Shown piece by piece: positions 43,343-52,251 of a DNA stretch of 62,210 nt. Each line of letters opens with the position of its first letter. The stretch's first letter is position 1. The notes beneath the pieces are model-generated. The model was given only the letters and a program-made list of their open reading frames with translations, was not told where the DNA came from and did not search any database. This DNA comes from UBA11524 sp965646445 (GTDB lineage Bacteria > Bacillota > Clostridia > Christensenellales > Aristaeellaceae): NCBI GenBank assembly GCA_965646445.1, contig CBFFZW010000014.1:1-62210 (forward strand), read 5' to 3'. The translations under genes and the position numbers were made by a program.

Positions 43343-44968
43343 TCAGTTGCCGCGGCTGTTGAAGCTGTCATAGGCTTCCTGATACAGAGCGATCAGGTCC
43401 TCAATGCCCATCTTCTGCAGGGTATCCATGTAGTTGTCGAAGTTGGTCAGGGGCTCAGCGCCGGTGATGAACTTGTAGGCCATCTCGGAGATGTAGGTGT
43501 TCATGTTCTCGATCTCGGCAACGGCCTTCTGAGCGTCGGTGCTCAGGGTGATGGCGCTGGGATACTCCAGGGCATTGGAGGCCTGGGCCCACATCATGGC
43601 GGAGTTCACATAGTTCTCCTCACGGGTAGCGGCCAGGTAGTCGGCAGCACCCCAGCGGGGGAAGGACACATGGGACATGGAGTAACGATACTTGTTCGGG
43701 AACGCGCCGTCGTAGAAGTTCTCGGTGATCTGCTGAGCCCACTCGGTCTCGTGCTTCACGCCGTTCTCGTCCACGGTGTAGGTGCCATGGCCATGGGTCC
43801 ATTCGGGGTTGATGGGATCGCCCTCGATGGTGCCCCAGGTGGTGCAGTTGGTGCCTTCCTCGGTGTACATCTGGTCGATCAGCCGGGCGGCGGCCTCAAC
43901 GTTCTTGCAGTCCACGGAGATGACGGTGCTGTAACGGTCGCCATAGCCCATGCCGTAGTCGTCAGCATAGAACTCGCCGGAGCCGTTCACATACTGGGGC
44001 CACTGAATAGCCACGAAGTCCGCGTTGGGGTTCTTTTCCAGCACCTGGGGCAGACGCTGCTCCCAGTAGTTGGACAGGCCCTTCCAGGAGCCGGCCAGAT
44101 CAGCGTAGATGTTGGCGTCAGAGGAATCGGCGGGAGCGCCGGTCTCATCCGCGAACACGTTCTGGATCAGGCCCTCGGCATACCACTTGCTCATGGTCTC
44201 CAGGTAAGCCTTGTACTTCTCGCCATACTGGCCATAGGCAACCTTGCCGGTCTCGGGATCGACGTAGACGCCGTTCTGGAAGCCGAAGGCGGGCATGAAC
44301 AGGTTCAGGCCAGCGGAACCAGCGTCGAAGGGAATCTCGTCCTGTTCGCCGTTGCCGTTGGGATCGCCGTTCTTGAAGGCGGTCAGCACTTCGTACCACT
44401 CATCAATGGTGGTGGGAGCTTCCATGCCAACGTTGTCCAGCCAGTCCTGACGCATTTCCAGGCCCCACCAGCACACGGCCACCTTCTCCAGGTCGCTGTT
44501 CAGGGGGTTGATGACGGTGAAGTACAGGTAACGGCCTTCATCGTCCATCAGGGTCTTGGCCACCTGGGGGTTCTCCTCCAGCAGCTTCTTGTAGTTGGGC
44601 ATGTACTTGTCGATGACATCATTCAGCTCGATGATGATGCCGTCCTTGTACATCTGGGACACACCGCCGGTGTAGTCGTTGTTGTGCTGCCACTGGATGA
44701 TGTCCGGATAGTTGCCGGAAGCCATCATGGCCAGGTACTGGGCGTTGATCTCATCGCCGCTGCCGCACACGACGGTCCAGTCGATGTTGACGCCAGCCAT
44801 GTCCTGAATCTTCAGCAGGCCGACCAGGGTGGGATAGAGGTAGGGCTCGTACTCAGCCGTGCCGCCGCGAACCAGATAGGTGACGGTGGGCTTGTCGTCC
44901 GCCAGCGCGGGCGCGGCCATGGCGAACAGCATGGTCAGCGCGAGCAGGGTAGCCAGGAACTTCTTCAT
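43343..44968 (-). CDS. Extracellular solute-binding protein (LplA-like), no lipobox
   Basis: A 541-residue ABC binding protein paralogous to the one at 41618: DWLDNVGMEAPTTIDEWYEV and DPNGNGEQDEIPF are conserved. The signal peptide MKKFLATLLALTMLFAMAAP ends in a standard ALA-DD cleavage site with no cysteine, so it is not predicted to be a lipoprotein, unusual for a Gram-positive. SD AAAGGAGG is 7 bases before ATG 44968. Follows the second permease pair, separated by repeat copy D. Codon choice looks highly biased, as for an abundant protein. Confidence 0.88.
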   Translation of the reverse strand: MKKFLATLLALTMLFAMAAPALADDKPTVTYLVRGGTAEYEPYLYPTLVGLLKIQDMAGVNIDWTVVCGSGDEINAQYLAMMASGNYPDIIQWQHNNDYTGGVSQMYKDGIIIELNDVIDKYMPNYKKLLEENPQVAKTLMDDEGRYLYFTVINPLNSDLEKVAVCWWGLEMRQDWLDNVGMEAPTTIDEWYEVLTAFKNGDPNGNGEQDEIPFDAGSAGLNLFMPAFGFQNGVYVDPETGKVAYGQYGEKYKAYLETMSKWYAEGLIQNVFADETGAPADSSDANIYADLAGSWKGLSNYWEQRLPQVLEKNPNADFVAIQWPQYVNGSGEFYADDYGMGYGDRYSTVISVDCKNVEAAARLIDQMYTEEGTNCTTWGTIEGDPINPEWTHGHGTYTVDENGVKHETEWAQQITENFYDGAFPNKYRYSMSHVSFPRWGAADYLAATREENYVNSAMMWAQASNALEYPSAITLSTDAQKAVAEIENMNTYISEMAYKFITGAEPLTNFDNYMDTLQKMGIEDLIALYQEAYDSFNSRGN

Positions 44969-45111
44969 GGGATAACCTCCTTTTTTAGTAGGGTGAACCT
45001 TATGTTCAACAGCTTTCGCTGCCGACACCGATGGGGAGAGGAACCGGGTGGCGGGGCGTTGATGCCCCAGACCGCTGGCAATATCCGCACAAGGTGCGAC
45101 TAACTTGCCGT

Positions 45112-45271
45112 CGGCAGACTGCAAATCGAAAACCAGCGACATGCGCGGTGGTTTTCGCGCAATTCCGTCAGGAATTGCTTCCTTACGCGAGCGAACGGTC
45201 GGGAGAACGGCTTTGCCGTTCGACCAGTGAGCGAGTGCCAACTCGTTCAAGTGGCGCACGCCACTTGAACG
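45112..45271 (+). repeat. Multi-hairpin intergenic repeat, copy D (terminator neutralised)
   Basis: Modules 2 to 5: CGAAAACCA/TGGTTTTCG, GCAATTCC/GGAATTGC, GAACGGC/GCCGTTC, the linker GACCAGTGAGCGAGTGC, and a terminal 12-base hairpin CGTTCAAGTGGC/GCCACTTGAACG with loop GCAC (45243-45270). The A/T-tract of other copies is replaced by paired CGTTCA/TGAACG, so there is no U-run. It lies between the permease gene and the binding-protein gene of one operon. Module 1 is absent; 44969-45111 before it holds a GGGGC/GCCCC hairpin but no clear promoter. Confidence 0.85.
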
Positions 45272-45276
45272 ATGCC

Positions 45277-46224
45277 TTACATGCCCGTCAGGCCGCTGCG
45301 CTCCACGCCTTCCATGAAGCGGCGCTGCAGAATCAGGTACATGATGAGGATGGGCACGATGCACAGGAAGGTCGCGGCCATCAGCATGGCCTCGTTGAAG
45401 ATCAGACCTTCGATGTCGTTCTTGGCAATCATGGTGTAGTTTTCCTTGCTCAGCTCCGCGTACAGGGAGGGCAGGCGGTTGGGCAGCATCTTCAGCCACA
45501 CGTCGGTGATGTAGATGCCGGGCTCAAAGTAGTCGTTCCAGTGCCACACCAGGGACAGCACCGCGCACACCAGCAGGGAGGACTGACTCATGGGGAGCAT
45601 GATGTGGGTGTAGGTGCGCACAGGGCCGCAGCCGTCCACCCGGGCGGCCTCCTCCATCTCGTAGGGCAGACCCGCGAAGAACTGCCGGAACAGGAAGATG
45701 AAGAAGCCGCCGTTGAGGCCGAAGCCCAGGAAGGTGGGCACCACCAGGGGCAGGTAGGAATTCAGCCAGCCCCAGTCGGAAAACTGCATGTACCGCGGGA
45801 AGATGATGGTCTGCACCGGCACCAGCATGGTGAGGATGACCATGGCGAACAGCGGGCCCTTGAAGCGGAACTTGTACCGGGCGAAGGCGTAGCCCGTCAT
45901 GGCGCAGGAGAAGGCATGTCCCGCCGTGGACAGCACCGCCACCAGCGCGCTGTTCCACACATAGGAGCCGAACTGCAGCTTGCGGTAGGCGACGCTGTAA
46001 TTGCTCCAGGTCAGGGATGAGGGCAGCCACTTCACCGTGATGTTGATGAGGTCGTCGTCCGTCATCAGGGACTGGGTAATCATCTTGATGAAGGGATACA
46101 GGAACACGAAGCTCAGCGTGGCCAGCAGGAAGTAGAAGCCCAGGCGCAGGATGCCGTCCCGCACGAAGCGGATGCGATGGCTGCTGCTCTTTTTCACGTT
46201 GGCGCTGATACTCTTGACAGCCAT
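45277..46224 (-). CDS. Carbohydrate ABC permease (LplC/MalG type)
   Basis: A 315-residue inner-membrane permease with six hydrophobic segments and the EAA loop EMEEAARVDGCGPVRTYTHIMLP that docks the ATPase. It pairs with the permease encoded just upstream (46229). Starts 4 bases after that gene stops. Most likely serves the two LplA-like binding proteins encoded downstream. Confidence 0.92.
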   Translation of the reverse strand: MAVKSISANVKKSSSHRIRFVRDGILRLGFYFLLATLSFVFLYPFIKMITQSLMTDDDLINITVKWLPSSLTWSNYSVAYRKLQFGSYVWNSALVAVLSTAGHAFSCAMTGYAFARYKFRFKGPLFAMVILTMLVPVQTIIFPRYMQFSDWGWLNSYLPLVVPTFLGFGLNGGFFIFLFRQFFAGLPYEMEEAARVDGCGPVRTYTHIMLPMSQSSLLVCAVLSLVWHWNDYFEPGIYITDVWLKMLPNRLPSLYAELSKENYTMIAKNDIEGLIFNEAMLMAATFLCIVPILIMYLILQRRFMEGVERSGLTGM

Positions 46225-46228
46225 GGTC

Positions 46229-47125
46229 TCACTCCTTTCCGCCCGAGACGAAGACGTACCTGCTCAGCACGCCGATGCAAATGCCGCACAGCGCGAAGGC
46301 AAACGCGAAGTAGACCCAGCCCATCGCGGCGCCATGGGCAAACTGCTGCGGATTGGAAAAGCTCTGCTTGTAGATGTAGTCCACAATGGGGTTGGTGCTG
46401 TCCGTGAAGAACGCGACGATGGTGTAGACCACGTTCATCAGGATCACCGGGGAAATCATCGGCAGGGTGATCTTCCAGAACATTTCCCACTCGGTGGCGC
46501 CGTCCACCCGGGCGGCCTCGTACAGCGAGGAGGAAATGCCCTGCAGGCCCGCCAGGAACAGCACGATCTGCACGCCGGACTTCCACAAAACCACCGTGAT
46601 GCGATCCAGCACCGACTGGAGGAACTCCGTCATGGAGTGACCCAGCAGATCGGCGATAAGCTGGGGCACCATGATGCCCGTGGTGATGGTGGTGCCGTCC
46701 GCGCCCATGCCCAGCATCTGCTTCATCACATAGCCGGAGCCCAGCAGCACCGGGATGAAGAACGCCGCCCGGAAGAAGCCGCGGCCCACCATTTTCCTGT
46801 TGAGCAGGATGGCGATGACCAGGGAGAACACGATGCAGATGGGCATGTTCAGCAGGGTGTCGGTTACGGTCTGCAGGAACATGGGCACAAAGTTGATATC
46901 ATAGAAGAAAATGTGCTGGTAGTTTTGAAGCCCCCGCCATTCCATGACGAAGCCCTTCATCTGCACGATGTCGGAAAAGCTCAGCCGGATGGAGGAAAAG
47001 ATGGGGCTGATGAAAAACAGGCACAGGCCGATGATCCATGGGGCCAGGAAAATCAGCGATTCCAGCGACCGCCGACTGGCCATGGACAGATGACGGCGGG
47101 ATGTCCGCTTGCTTGGCTTCACCAT
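46229..47125 (-). CDS. Sugar ABC permease (LplB/MalF type)
   Basis: A 298-residue permease: N-terminal LAPWIIGLCLFFISPIFSSIRLSF helix and EAA loop SLYEAARVDGATEWEMFWKITLP. Partner of the 45277 product. The sequence GTGATG at its start overlaps the DUF5696 stop (TGA), so it is translationally coupled to that gene; ATG 47125 lies 10 bases and GTG 47128 7 bases from SD AAGGAGG. The coupling shows that the accessory proteins and this permease pair belong to one operon. Confidence 0.92.
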   Translation of the reverse strand: MVKPSKRTSRRHLSMASRRSLESLIFLAPWIIGLCLFFISPIFSSIRLSFSDIVQMKGFVMEWRGLQNYQHIFFYDINFVPMFLQTVTDTLLNMPICIVFSLVIAILLNRKMVGRGFFRAAFFIPVLLGSGYVMKQMLGMGADGTTITTGIMVPQLIADLLGHSMTEFLQSVLDRITVVLWKSGVQIVLFLAGLQGISSSLYEAARVDGATEWEMFWKITLPMISPVILMNVVYTIVAFFTDSTNPIVDYIYKQSFSNPQQFAHGAAMGWVYFAFAFALCGICIGVLSRYVFVSGGKE

Positions 47126-49260
47126 CACTGCCCACCCTCCTTTACCACCACATAGTCCATGGCCGGGATGCTCCGGCCGTCAGCCGTGACGGGCTGCTCG
47201 TTGTAGTTCACATACACGGTCATGCCGTTGTCATAGGTCACCTTGGCCACGTCGGGGGCGACGCGCTCATGGGTCAGCATCAGCGCCGTGCGCAGCTGGG
47301 CCAGGTCGCCCTGGGCGAACGCCTGGCTGATGCGCGCCAGCTGCTCCATCCAGGCCGTGTACTGGGCCGTGAACAGGTTTTGGTAGCTGGTGTACATCAG
47401 CGCCTCGGTGCCGCCGTAGGTCAGCTCGAAGTACGGGGTGTAGCCCATCTCCACCCAGCGCAGCACCTCGCGGTCCAGGTCGCTGGACAGGTTGCCCGGC
47501 TCGCCGGTGAAGTCCCGCACACCGTGCATCACCATCTGGTAGAAGGGCACGGAAGCGGTGGTGAACTGGAAGCCGCTGTCCTGATAGGGCACCTCGGTCA
47601 TCAGCTCCACATAGGGCGCCAGCCATACCGCGCCGCCCTGGGCGCTCACATGCCCGAAGGCCTCCCGGGCCTCCGTCAGAATCTGCTTGTAGTATTCCAG
47701 GCCCTTCGCCGTGGAGCAATAGCGGGGGTTGTTGTAGTTGTTGGCGATGTACTGGCCCATCCGCTCCAGCCGAAGCCCCGTGACCCCCAGCCTGGCCGCG
47801 TCCTTGCGGAAGGCGGCGAACTTGGCGTAGATCGTTTCCGGGCTGAGGATGAAGGTCTTCTCCTCCGGGTCGGTGAGGATGGCGAAGTTGCTCAGGTACA
47901 CCACGTCGTTGCGCTTGGAGTAGCCCCGGCTGTCGCCGTTGGCCTCCACGAAGTTGGCCGTCAGGGAAAGCACGCTGTCCATGCCGACGGCCTTCTCCAT
48001 CAGCGCGGTCAGCTCCTTGGCGCTGCCCACGGCGCCCTCCACCGGCAGGTGATCCGGCGTCATGCCGTAGCCGCCGCGGGCCCAGCCCTTGAGGGACACC
48101 TGCGCGCCGCCGACGCCCGCCGCCTTCATGGCATCCAGGATCTCGCCGGCCTGACTCAGCGTGGTCACGGTGCGCTGGGTATCAAACAGCAGGCCCTTTT
48201 CCGGCGCGGACATGAACAGGTCGATGGCCAGCGCCTGGTCGCTCACCCGGCGCTCCAGCCCCTTTTCGTTCAGCAGGTAATCCCGGTAGGCCATGGCCAT
48301 GGCGCTGTAACCGTCCTGCCCCTCGGGGAGGAACATCAGCCGGAGGGAATAGTCCGTGTCCATGGCCTTTTTGTCGTAGGTCTTGATCTGCCGAGTGGTG
48401 ACGCGCAGGTCATCGAAGCCCCGGCGATACTGGAAGTTGGCGAAAACGTTGTTCAGCGCCACGATCTTGTTGGAGCTGTTGACGGAGACGCGCGCCGTCT
48501 CGGCCCCGTCCTCAATCACCGCCAGCAGGCTGTGGCCGCCGATGCTGATGCCGTAGACCGGCATCATGACCACCGGCTCCTCCTGGTCGAAGAAGTCCAG
48601 CAGCCGAGAGGCCTTCTCCATGTTGCCATAGACGTTGAATAGGCGCGTATTCTCGCAGAAATGGGCGTAGTCCCTGAACTCCATGATGGCACCGCAGCCG
48701 TCCGGGTAGAACAGGTAGCCGTCGGCGTTGTCAGAGCCGGAGCACAGGTAGGGCATCATGTCGATGGACACCACGGAGAAGTCCCCGTAGGCCCGGATGC
48801 TCTCCCGGGGCACCCGCACCACCACCTCCTCGCCCTCCAGGACGATGACCACATCCAGGGCGATTTTGTTGGCGCCCAGGTCGTAGTGGAGCAGCACGCC
48901 GTTTTCCACCAGCTCATAGCTGGCCGCCAGCTCCTTGTCGTTGAGCAGCACGGCGTTGGTGATGGAGCCCGCGCCCTTTTCCAGGTTAGTGACGTTCACC
49001 GTCAGGAGGGAGTTGGCCTTTTTCTGGTTCAGGCCGGCCAGCTTGCCGTCAAAGGTGGGGTCGTTCATGGAGGAGGACCAGGTAACGCCGGTCTGGCGAT
49101 CCTCCACCTCGATGCCGCAATAGTCCTCGGACAGGTACAGCGCCAGCCGGTCATTCTCCGCCGCCAGGATGCGGGAATCCTCCGCGGGGATGTCCTCCGC
49201 CAGGGCGGGGCAGACCGCCAGCATCAGCAGCAGGCATAAGACGATCAGTTTTTTCATCAT
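47125..49260 (-). CDS. Secreted DUF5696-family protein
   Basis: A 711-residue protein with a signal peptide (KLIVLCLLLMLAVCPALAED) and no lipobox. The N-terminal half is beta-rich; the C-terminal half (about 380-650) looks like a TIM barrel, with GVGGAQVSLKGW, LRLERMGQYIANNYNN, and YVELMTEVPYQDSGFQ. Such a fold suggests a glycoside-hydrolase-like extracellular enzyme or sugar-binding factor, but no activity is established to my knowledge. SD AGGAGG precedes two adjacent ATGs (49260, 49257). Starts 11 bases after the YIP1 gene. Confidence 0.75.
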   Translation of the reverse strand: MMKKLIVLCLLLMLAVCPALAEDIPAEDSRILAAENDRLALYLSEDYCGIEVEDRQTGVTWSSSMNDPTFDGKLAGLNQKKANSLLTVNVTNLEKGAGSITNAVLLNDKELAASYELVENGVLLHYDLGANKIALDVVIVLEGEEVVVRVPRESIRAYGDFSVVSIDMMPYLCSGSDNADGYLFYPDGCGAIMEFRDYAHFCENTRLFNVYGNMEKASRLLDFFDQEEPVVMMPVYGISIGGHSLLAVIEDGAETARVSVNSSNKIVALNNVFANFQYRRGFDDLRVTTRQIKTYDKKAMDTDYSLRLMFLPEGQDGYSAMAMAYRDYLLNEKGLERRVSDQALAIDLFMSAPEKGLLFDTQRTVTTLSQAGEILDAMKAAGVGGAQVSLKGWARGGYGMTPDHLPVEGAVGSAKELTALMEKAVGMDSVLSLTANFVEANGDSRGYSKRNDVVYLSNFAILTDPEEKTFILSPETIYAKFAAFRKDAARLGVTGLRLERMGQYIANNYNNPRYCSTAKGLEYYKQILTEAREAFGHVSAQGGAVWLAPYVELMTEVPYQDSGFQFTTASVPFYQMVMHGVRDFTGEPGNLSSDLDREVLRWVEMGYTPYFELTYGGTEALMYTSYQNLFTAQYTAWMEQLARISQAFAQGDLAQLRTALMLTHERVAPDVAKVTYDNGMTVYVNYNEQPVTADGRSIPAMDYVVVKEGGQ

Positions 49261-49271
49261 GCACCTCCTGC

Positions 49272-49895
49272 TTAATTCATGCGGTAGATGAATTCGTAGA
49301 ACATTTCGCGAATCATCGTGACAAACTGGGAGCTGATGGTGAACAGCAGGATGATGACCGCCCAGATCATCACCATGGTGAACAGGGTCAGGAAGATCAC
49401 CAGCACGGTTTTCCCGGCGGAGTAACCGTTCATCTCCTTGAGCGCCACGATCATCAGCACCACCACCCAGGCCAGGATGATGAACTCCATCGTGCCGTAC
49501 AGCCCCGCCTGGTTGCCGTCCATCAGCCGGGAGGCCAGGTTCAGCACCGGGGTGAGAAGGATGTAGGGCGTCAGCGCATAGGCGCTGAACAGCAGCGTCT
49601 CCCGGAAGAGCGTTTCGCCGTCCAGAATGGTGGTCATGGCGTAGGAGGCCAGCACCCAGGTCAGCACCGGCACAAACAGCTTGCCGCATTCCAGCAGCAG
49701 GTTCGCCTTGCGCACGGAAACCGCGGACAGGGGGTAGTGGGTCACATAGATGGAGAAAATGCGCACCGCCAGGGCCAGGAGCAGAAGCACCACCACCGGC
49801 ATCCAGTTCATCCGCCGGTCGCGCTGCTTCTTGATGTGCTCCGTCACCACGATGGGATGATACAGGGTCATCAGGCACAGCTTCAGGCTTTCCAT
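49272..49895 (-). CDS. YIP1-family membrane protein
   Basis: A 207-residue integral membrane protein with about five hydrophobic segments in the YIP1 arrangement (YHPIVVTEHIKKQRDRR before TM1; TMEFIILAWVVVLMIVALKEMNGYSAGKT between late helices). Function in bacteria is not known. ATG 49895 (AAGGGGG 8 bases upstream) is preferred to GTG 49901, which overlaps the upstream stop. Encoded between the NHL-TPR protein and the DUF5696 protein in the transport operon. Confidence 0.78.
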   Translation of the reverse strand: MESLKLCLMTLYHPIVVTEHIKKQRDRRMNWMPVVVLLLLALAVRIFSIYVTHYPLSAVSVRKANLLLECGKLFVPVLTWVLASYAMTTILDGETLFRETLLFSAYALTPYILLTPVLNLASRLMDGNQAGLYGTMEFIILAWVVVLMIVALKEMNGYSAGKTVLVIFLTLFTMVMIWAVIILLFTISSQFVTMIREMFYEFIYRMN

Positions 49896-49897
49896 GC

Positions 49898-51340
49898 TCA
49901 CAGCCCCCTTCCCATCTGTACGTCATCCGCCCACTGGTCGGCCTTGCGCTTGGCCAGGGACAGCAGCTTGATCAGCAGGAACGCCGCCACGCAGATCACC
50001 AGCACCACCGGCACGAAATACTGCCGGAACAATTCATGCCGGTACTCGCCAAAGGCCTCGGAGTAGCCCTCCTTGTCGTCCGCCAGGTAGTAGGAATCCA
50101 GCGCGGCCTTCCAGTTCTCCTGCTTGCCCATCACCTTGGCCATGCCCTGATGGGCCAGGGCGTAATTGCTGTCGATTTCCAGCGCCTGCTTCCAGTAGCC
50201 CAGGGCCTCCTCATACCGGCCCTCGCCGTGGAGGGTGACGGCCTGGTGGATCAGCTGAATGAAGTGGGTGGGCTTGAAGACGGTGATGGCGCCGGTGTTG
50301 TAGTCCAGCACATAGAGGTAGCCATGGCTGTCGGCGTCGATGCTCACGGGAATCTGGAACAAGCCGCCCACGGTGCCGATGCCGCCGAAGGTACACAGCA
50401 GGTTGCCCTCCTGGTCGTACTGGTAGATGAGGCCCGTCAGGCGGTCAACCACCGTCAGGATGCCGTTATCCTCCACGGTGATGTCGGCCAGGGTGGGCGT
50501 CAGGGGCTCGCCCTCCTTGTCCTCCAGGGTGAAGCCGTAGGTCTCCTCGGGATAGGTGTTGTTGCCCACGGAATTCAGCTTGCGGATCTGCGCTGTGTCC
50601 TTGTTGGAGAGGATGCCGTAGATCATGTTGTCCGAGCCGATGAAGAAATTCGAATAGCTGGCAGGCTCCTGCTTCACCGTACGCTCAATCTGGCTCTTGG
50701 AGCCGAACATGCGGATCAGCGTGCGGGAGAGGGAGAAGCCCACGTCGTCCGCGCCCAGATAGCCGCGGAAGTTGTTGCCCTCGTCGATGGCGATGAGGTT
50801 CGCGCCCTTGAGGACGTAGATGTAGCCCGTATTGGCCACGAAGAGCTTCTGCACGTCAAAGGTGAAATTCTTTTCCAGGAGCGCCGAATCCGGCTTGACG
50901 TACACCTTGCGGTCGGTGCGGTCGGCGTTGAGCGTGGCCAGGCGGAGGTTGCCGGTATCGGCAATCCACAGGGAGAGGTCATCCCCCACATAGACGCCCC
51001 GGGGCTTGTTCAGCGGCACGCCCGCCGCCTCGGTGATGATCTCCAGCACCTCGCCCTCGCGGCTCATTTTCAGCACGCGGTTGTTCTCCGTGTCCGCGAC
51101 GTAGAGCAGATCGTCCGGGCCGACGAAGAGATCCTCCGGGTGATTCATGAAGCCCGCGTCGTCCAGGTTCTTGAAGGTGGTGTACACCTCATAGGCCTGG
51201 GGAATGGGGATGTAGCTGGTCTTGTCGTCCCCGTTGACCACGAAGGCGTCCGCGCCCACCGCGGCCAGCGCCACTCCGGCATGGAGCAGGAGCATGAGGG
51301 ACAGAAGCAGCGTCAGGGTACGTTTGGTACGTTTCATCAT
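49898..51340 (-). CDS. Exported NHL-repeat and TPR membrane-anchored protein
   Basis: A 480-residue protein: signal peptide (about 1-27, LLSLMLLLHAGVALA), NHL beta-propeller-like repeats (LYVADTENNRVLKM, LWIADTGNLRLATL, GYLYVLDYNTGAITVF) over about 45-375, a TPR (about 390-440, YEEALGYWKQALEIDSNYALAHQGMAKVM), then one transmembrane helix (VPVVLVICVAAFLLIKLL) and a basic cytoplasmic tail. It should display a propeller and TPR scaffold outside the membrane, perhaps to hold binding proteins. SD AAGGAGG is 9 bases before ATG 51340. Confidence 0.8.
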   Translation of the reverse strand: MMKRTKRTLTLLLSLMLLLHAGVALAAVGADAFVVNGDDKTSYIPIPQAYEVYTTFKNLDDAGFMNHPEDLFVGPDDLLYVADTENNRVLKMSREGEVLEIITEAAGVPLNKPRGVYVGDDLSLWIADTGNLRLATLNADRTDRKVYVKPDSALLEKNFTFDVQKLFVANTGYIYVLKGANLIAIDEGNNFRGYLGADDVGFSLSRTLIRMFGSKSQIERTVKQEPASYSNFFIGSDNMIYGILSNKDTAQIRKLNSVGNNTYPEETYGFTLEDKEGEPLTPTLADITVEDNGILTVVDRLTGLIYQYDQEGNLLCTFGGIGTVGGLFQIPVSIDADSHGYLYVLDYNTGAITVFKPTHFIQLIHQAVTLHGEGRYEEALGYWKQALEIDSNYALAHQGMAKVMGKQENWKAALDSYYLADDKEGYSEAFGEYRHELFRQYFVPVVLVICVAAFLLIKLLSLAKRKADQWADDVQMGRGL

Positions 51341-51354
51341 CTTCGTCACCCTCC

Positions 51355-52233
51355 TTACGACTTGATGCCGGAGAAGGACATGGTTTCCATGACCTTGCCG
51401 CGCATGAGGGCAAACACGAGGATGGAGGGAAGCGTGGTCAGGAACGTCGCCGCGCCCACCGCGCCGCTGCGGGCCACCACGCCCGCGCCGCCCGAAAGGG
51501 TCTGCAGGGCCAGGGGCAGCGTCTTCAGCGCGTTGCTCTGGATAAAGATCAGGGGCGAGAAGTAGTCGTTCCAGTTGTTGACGAAGGAGAACACCGCCAG
51601 GGTCGTCCAGGCCGGCTTGAGCAGCGGCATGGCGATGGTCCAGAAGATGCGCAGCTCCTTCGCGCCGTCGATGCGGGCGGCCTCCAGGATGGAATCCGGC
51701 AGCTGCTCGCAGAACTGCTTGACCAGGAAGAAGTTGTACGCCACAGCGATCTTGGGAATAATCAGCGCCCAGTAGGTGTTGACCAGCTCCAGCTTGTTGA
51801 CCACCAGGTAGTTGGGAATCTGCGTCACATGGGTAGAGAAGCTCAGGGCCGCCACCACCACCGCGAAGATCACCTTGGAACCCGCGGGCTTATGCTTCAC
51901 CAGGCCGTAAGCGCCCAGGCAGCACACCATGATGCTGGCGAACACCGTCACCACCGTGGTGAACAGGCTGTTGAAGATGTAGCGGGTGAAGGGCACCGTG
52001 GAGGAGGACAGGGACGTGAGCAGGTCGGAAAAGTTGCGCAGGGTGGGCTTCTGCACGATGAGGCGCGGCGGATAGAGGTACAATTCATCCAGCGGCATCA
52101 GCGAGCGGCAGACCATCGCGAACAGCGGCAGCGCCGAAACCACCACCAGCGCCATCAGCAGAATGTAGAGCATGAAGCGGGAAAAGGAAGGCCGGTGCAG
52201 GTGCACATGCTTGTTTCCCATTTTGATGACCAT
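51355..52233 (-). CDS. Carbohydrate ABC permease (MalG type)
   Basis: A 292-residue permease, six hydrophobic segments, EAA loop DSILEAARIDGAKELRIFWTIAMP. Partner of the 52252 product and of the large binding protein at 53188. SD AAGGAGG is 9 bases before ATG 52233. Spaced 18 bases from the upstream permease gene and 14 from the NHL-TPR gene. Confidence 0.92.
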   Translation of the reverse strand: MVIKMGNKHVHLHRPSFSRFMLYILLMALVVVSALPLFAMVCRSLMPLDELYLYPPRLIVQKPTLRNFSDLLTSLSSSTVPFTRYIFNSLFTTVVTVFASIMVCCLGAYGLVKHKPAGSKVIFAVVVAALSFSTHVTQIPNYLVVNKLELVNTYWALIIPKIAVAYNFFLVKQFCEQLPDSILEAARIDGAKELRIFWTIAMPLLKPAWTTLAVFSFVNNWNDYFSPLIFIQSNALKTLPLALQTLSGGAGVVARSGAVGAATFLTTLPSILVFALMRGKVMETMSFSGIKS

Positions 52234-52251
52234 GGTTCAGGCCCTCCTTTC

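Noticed and set aside
44969..45499. N-terminal extension of the 43343 binding protein to 45499
   Set aside because: The frame runs through repeat copy D and antisense to the permease; the signal peptide and SD mark the start at 44968.
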